In this document: piece by piece, positions 48,546-48,790 of the stretch
Layout of the letters: every line of letters begins with the position of its first letter
Numbering within the stretch: the stretch's first letter is position 1
Source: Actinophytocola sp036402745
GTDB taxonomy: Bacteria; Actinomycetota; Actinomycetes; Mycobacteriales; Pseudonocardiaceae
Assembly (NCBI RefSeq): GCF_036402745.1
Contig: NZ_DASWSJ010000215.1
Span: 1-48,790 of the forward strand
DNA: 48,790 nt
Reading direction: 5' to 3'
Notes under the pieces: generated by a model
The model's input: only the letters and a program-made list of their open reading frames with translations
Told to the model about the DNA's origin: nothing
Database searches by the model: none
Program-made: the position numbers and the translations under genes

Positions 48546-48790
48546 ATGCCGTTGGGCCGGTGGGCGTCGATCGCCCATCCCGAGATCCACGCGGTCGCGA
48601 TCGACGAGGTGCTGCACGCGCTCGCCGACCCGACCCGGCGCAAGATCGTGCGGATGCTGCTGGCCGAGGGCGACCGGGCCTGCGGCACGTTCGGCCTCCC
48701 GGTCGCCGCCTCGACGCTCAGCCATCACTTCCGCGCGCTGCGCAAGGCCGGCATCCTGCGCCAGTACGAGGACGGCCGGCAGCGGATGAA
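48546..48790 (+). CDS. ArsR-family transcriptional regulator (3' end beyond window)
   Basis: At least 81 residues, cut off by the window edge. A winged-helix DNA-binding domain is visible: DEVLHALADPTRRKIVRMLLAEGDRACG, then VAASTLSHHFRALRKAGILRQYEDGRQR, the recognition helix and wing of ArsR/HTH_20 proteins. The metal-ligand CxC of classical ArsR is not seen in this part. The ATG at 48546 has AGGA immediately upstream, so the start is tentative. It is divergent from the secreted-protein gene and shares the operator-like region with it. Confidence 0.82.
   Translation, partial: MPLGRWASIAHPEIHAVAIDEVLHALADPTRRKIVRMLLAEGDRACGTFGLPVAASTLSHHFRALRKAGILRQYEDGRQRM

Overview
The window is a high-GC actinobacterial chromosome segment. 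Almost every coding frame ends its codons in G or C, GTG and TTG starts are common, and short GTGA/ATGA stop-start overlaps are frequent. Several gene orders match Mycobacterium-type chromosomes: ubiA-PAP2-glf, glfT2, an Rv3813c-like HAD phosphatase, and serS next to Rv3835/Rv3836-like genes. No mycolic-acid genes are present. With galactan genes, LGFP repeats and coenzyme-F420-type oxidoreductases, the best guess is a member of the Pseudonocardiales (Saccharothrix/Actinosynnema/Lentzea type), which have an arabinogalactan wall. This placement is inference.

Layout. 1-2.1 kb: a contact-toxin cassette (WXG-like N-terminus plus GH-E nuclease, SUFU-type immunity protein, YwqK/MORN-like protein). 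2.1-3.1 kb: endonuclease V with an unexplained C-terminal extension. 3.1-5.9 kb (minus): ubiA, PAP2 phosphatase and glf, an overlapping operon that makes the decaprenyl-arabinose precursor and UDP-galactofuranose. 6-11 kb: mixed housekeeping genes ending in cspA. 11-31 kb: an envelope-glycan region with glfT2 (behind a methyltransferase), a glfT2 paralogue, three GT-A glycosyltransferases, a DUF6541-like membrane protein, a flippase/LPG-synthase-like protein, and three large secreted proteins. Two of those are twins carrying three 'VRVLDTR' repeats plus an RCC1-like propeller; the third is a sugar-dehydrogenase-like propeller with PKD and LGFP wall-binding repeats. A decayed third copy of the VRVLDTR family lies beside one twin.

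31-38.2 kb: LhgO-type oxidase, an ECF42 sigma factor coupled to a DGPF protein, a decaying transporter operon (EamA fragment, intact Pr6Pr protein, ZIP fragment), serS, and the Rv3835/Rv3836-like pair. 38.2-38.7 kb holds a serine-hydrolase relic. 38.9-43.5 kb: RtcB RNA ligase, a MerR regulator and a VIT/VWA protein on one strand. merR appears to have a leaderless promoter inside a 16-bp-arm inverted repeat. 43.5-48.8 kb: a TetR/AurF-type diiron oxygenase pair, a secreted EEP-fold protein with two consecutive TTA codons, an ShbA-like sigma factor, a 50-residue tail-anchored protein whose ribosome binding site lies in an inverted-repeat arm, and a secreted protein divergent from an ArsR regulator that runs off the window.

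I saw no tRNA or rRNA gene, CRISPR array, insertion sequence or prophage. The most promising unexplained systems are the twin VRVLDTR-RCC1/LGFP secreted set, the RtcB-MerR-VIT/VWA module, and the 50-residue protein with its hairpin leader.
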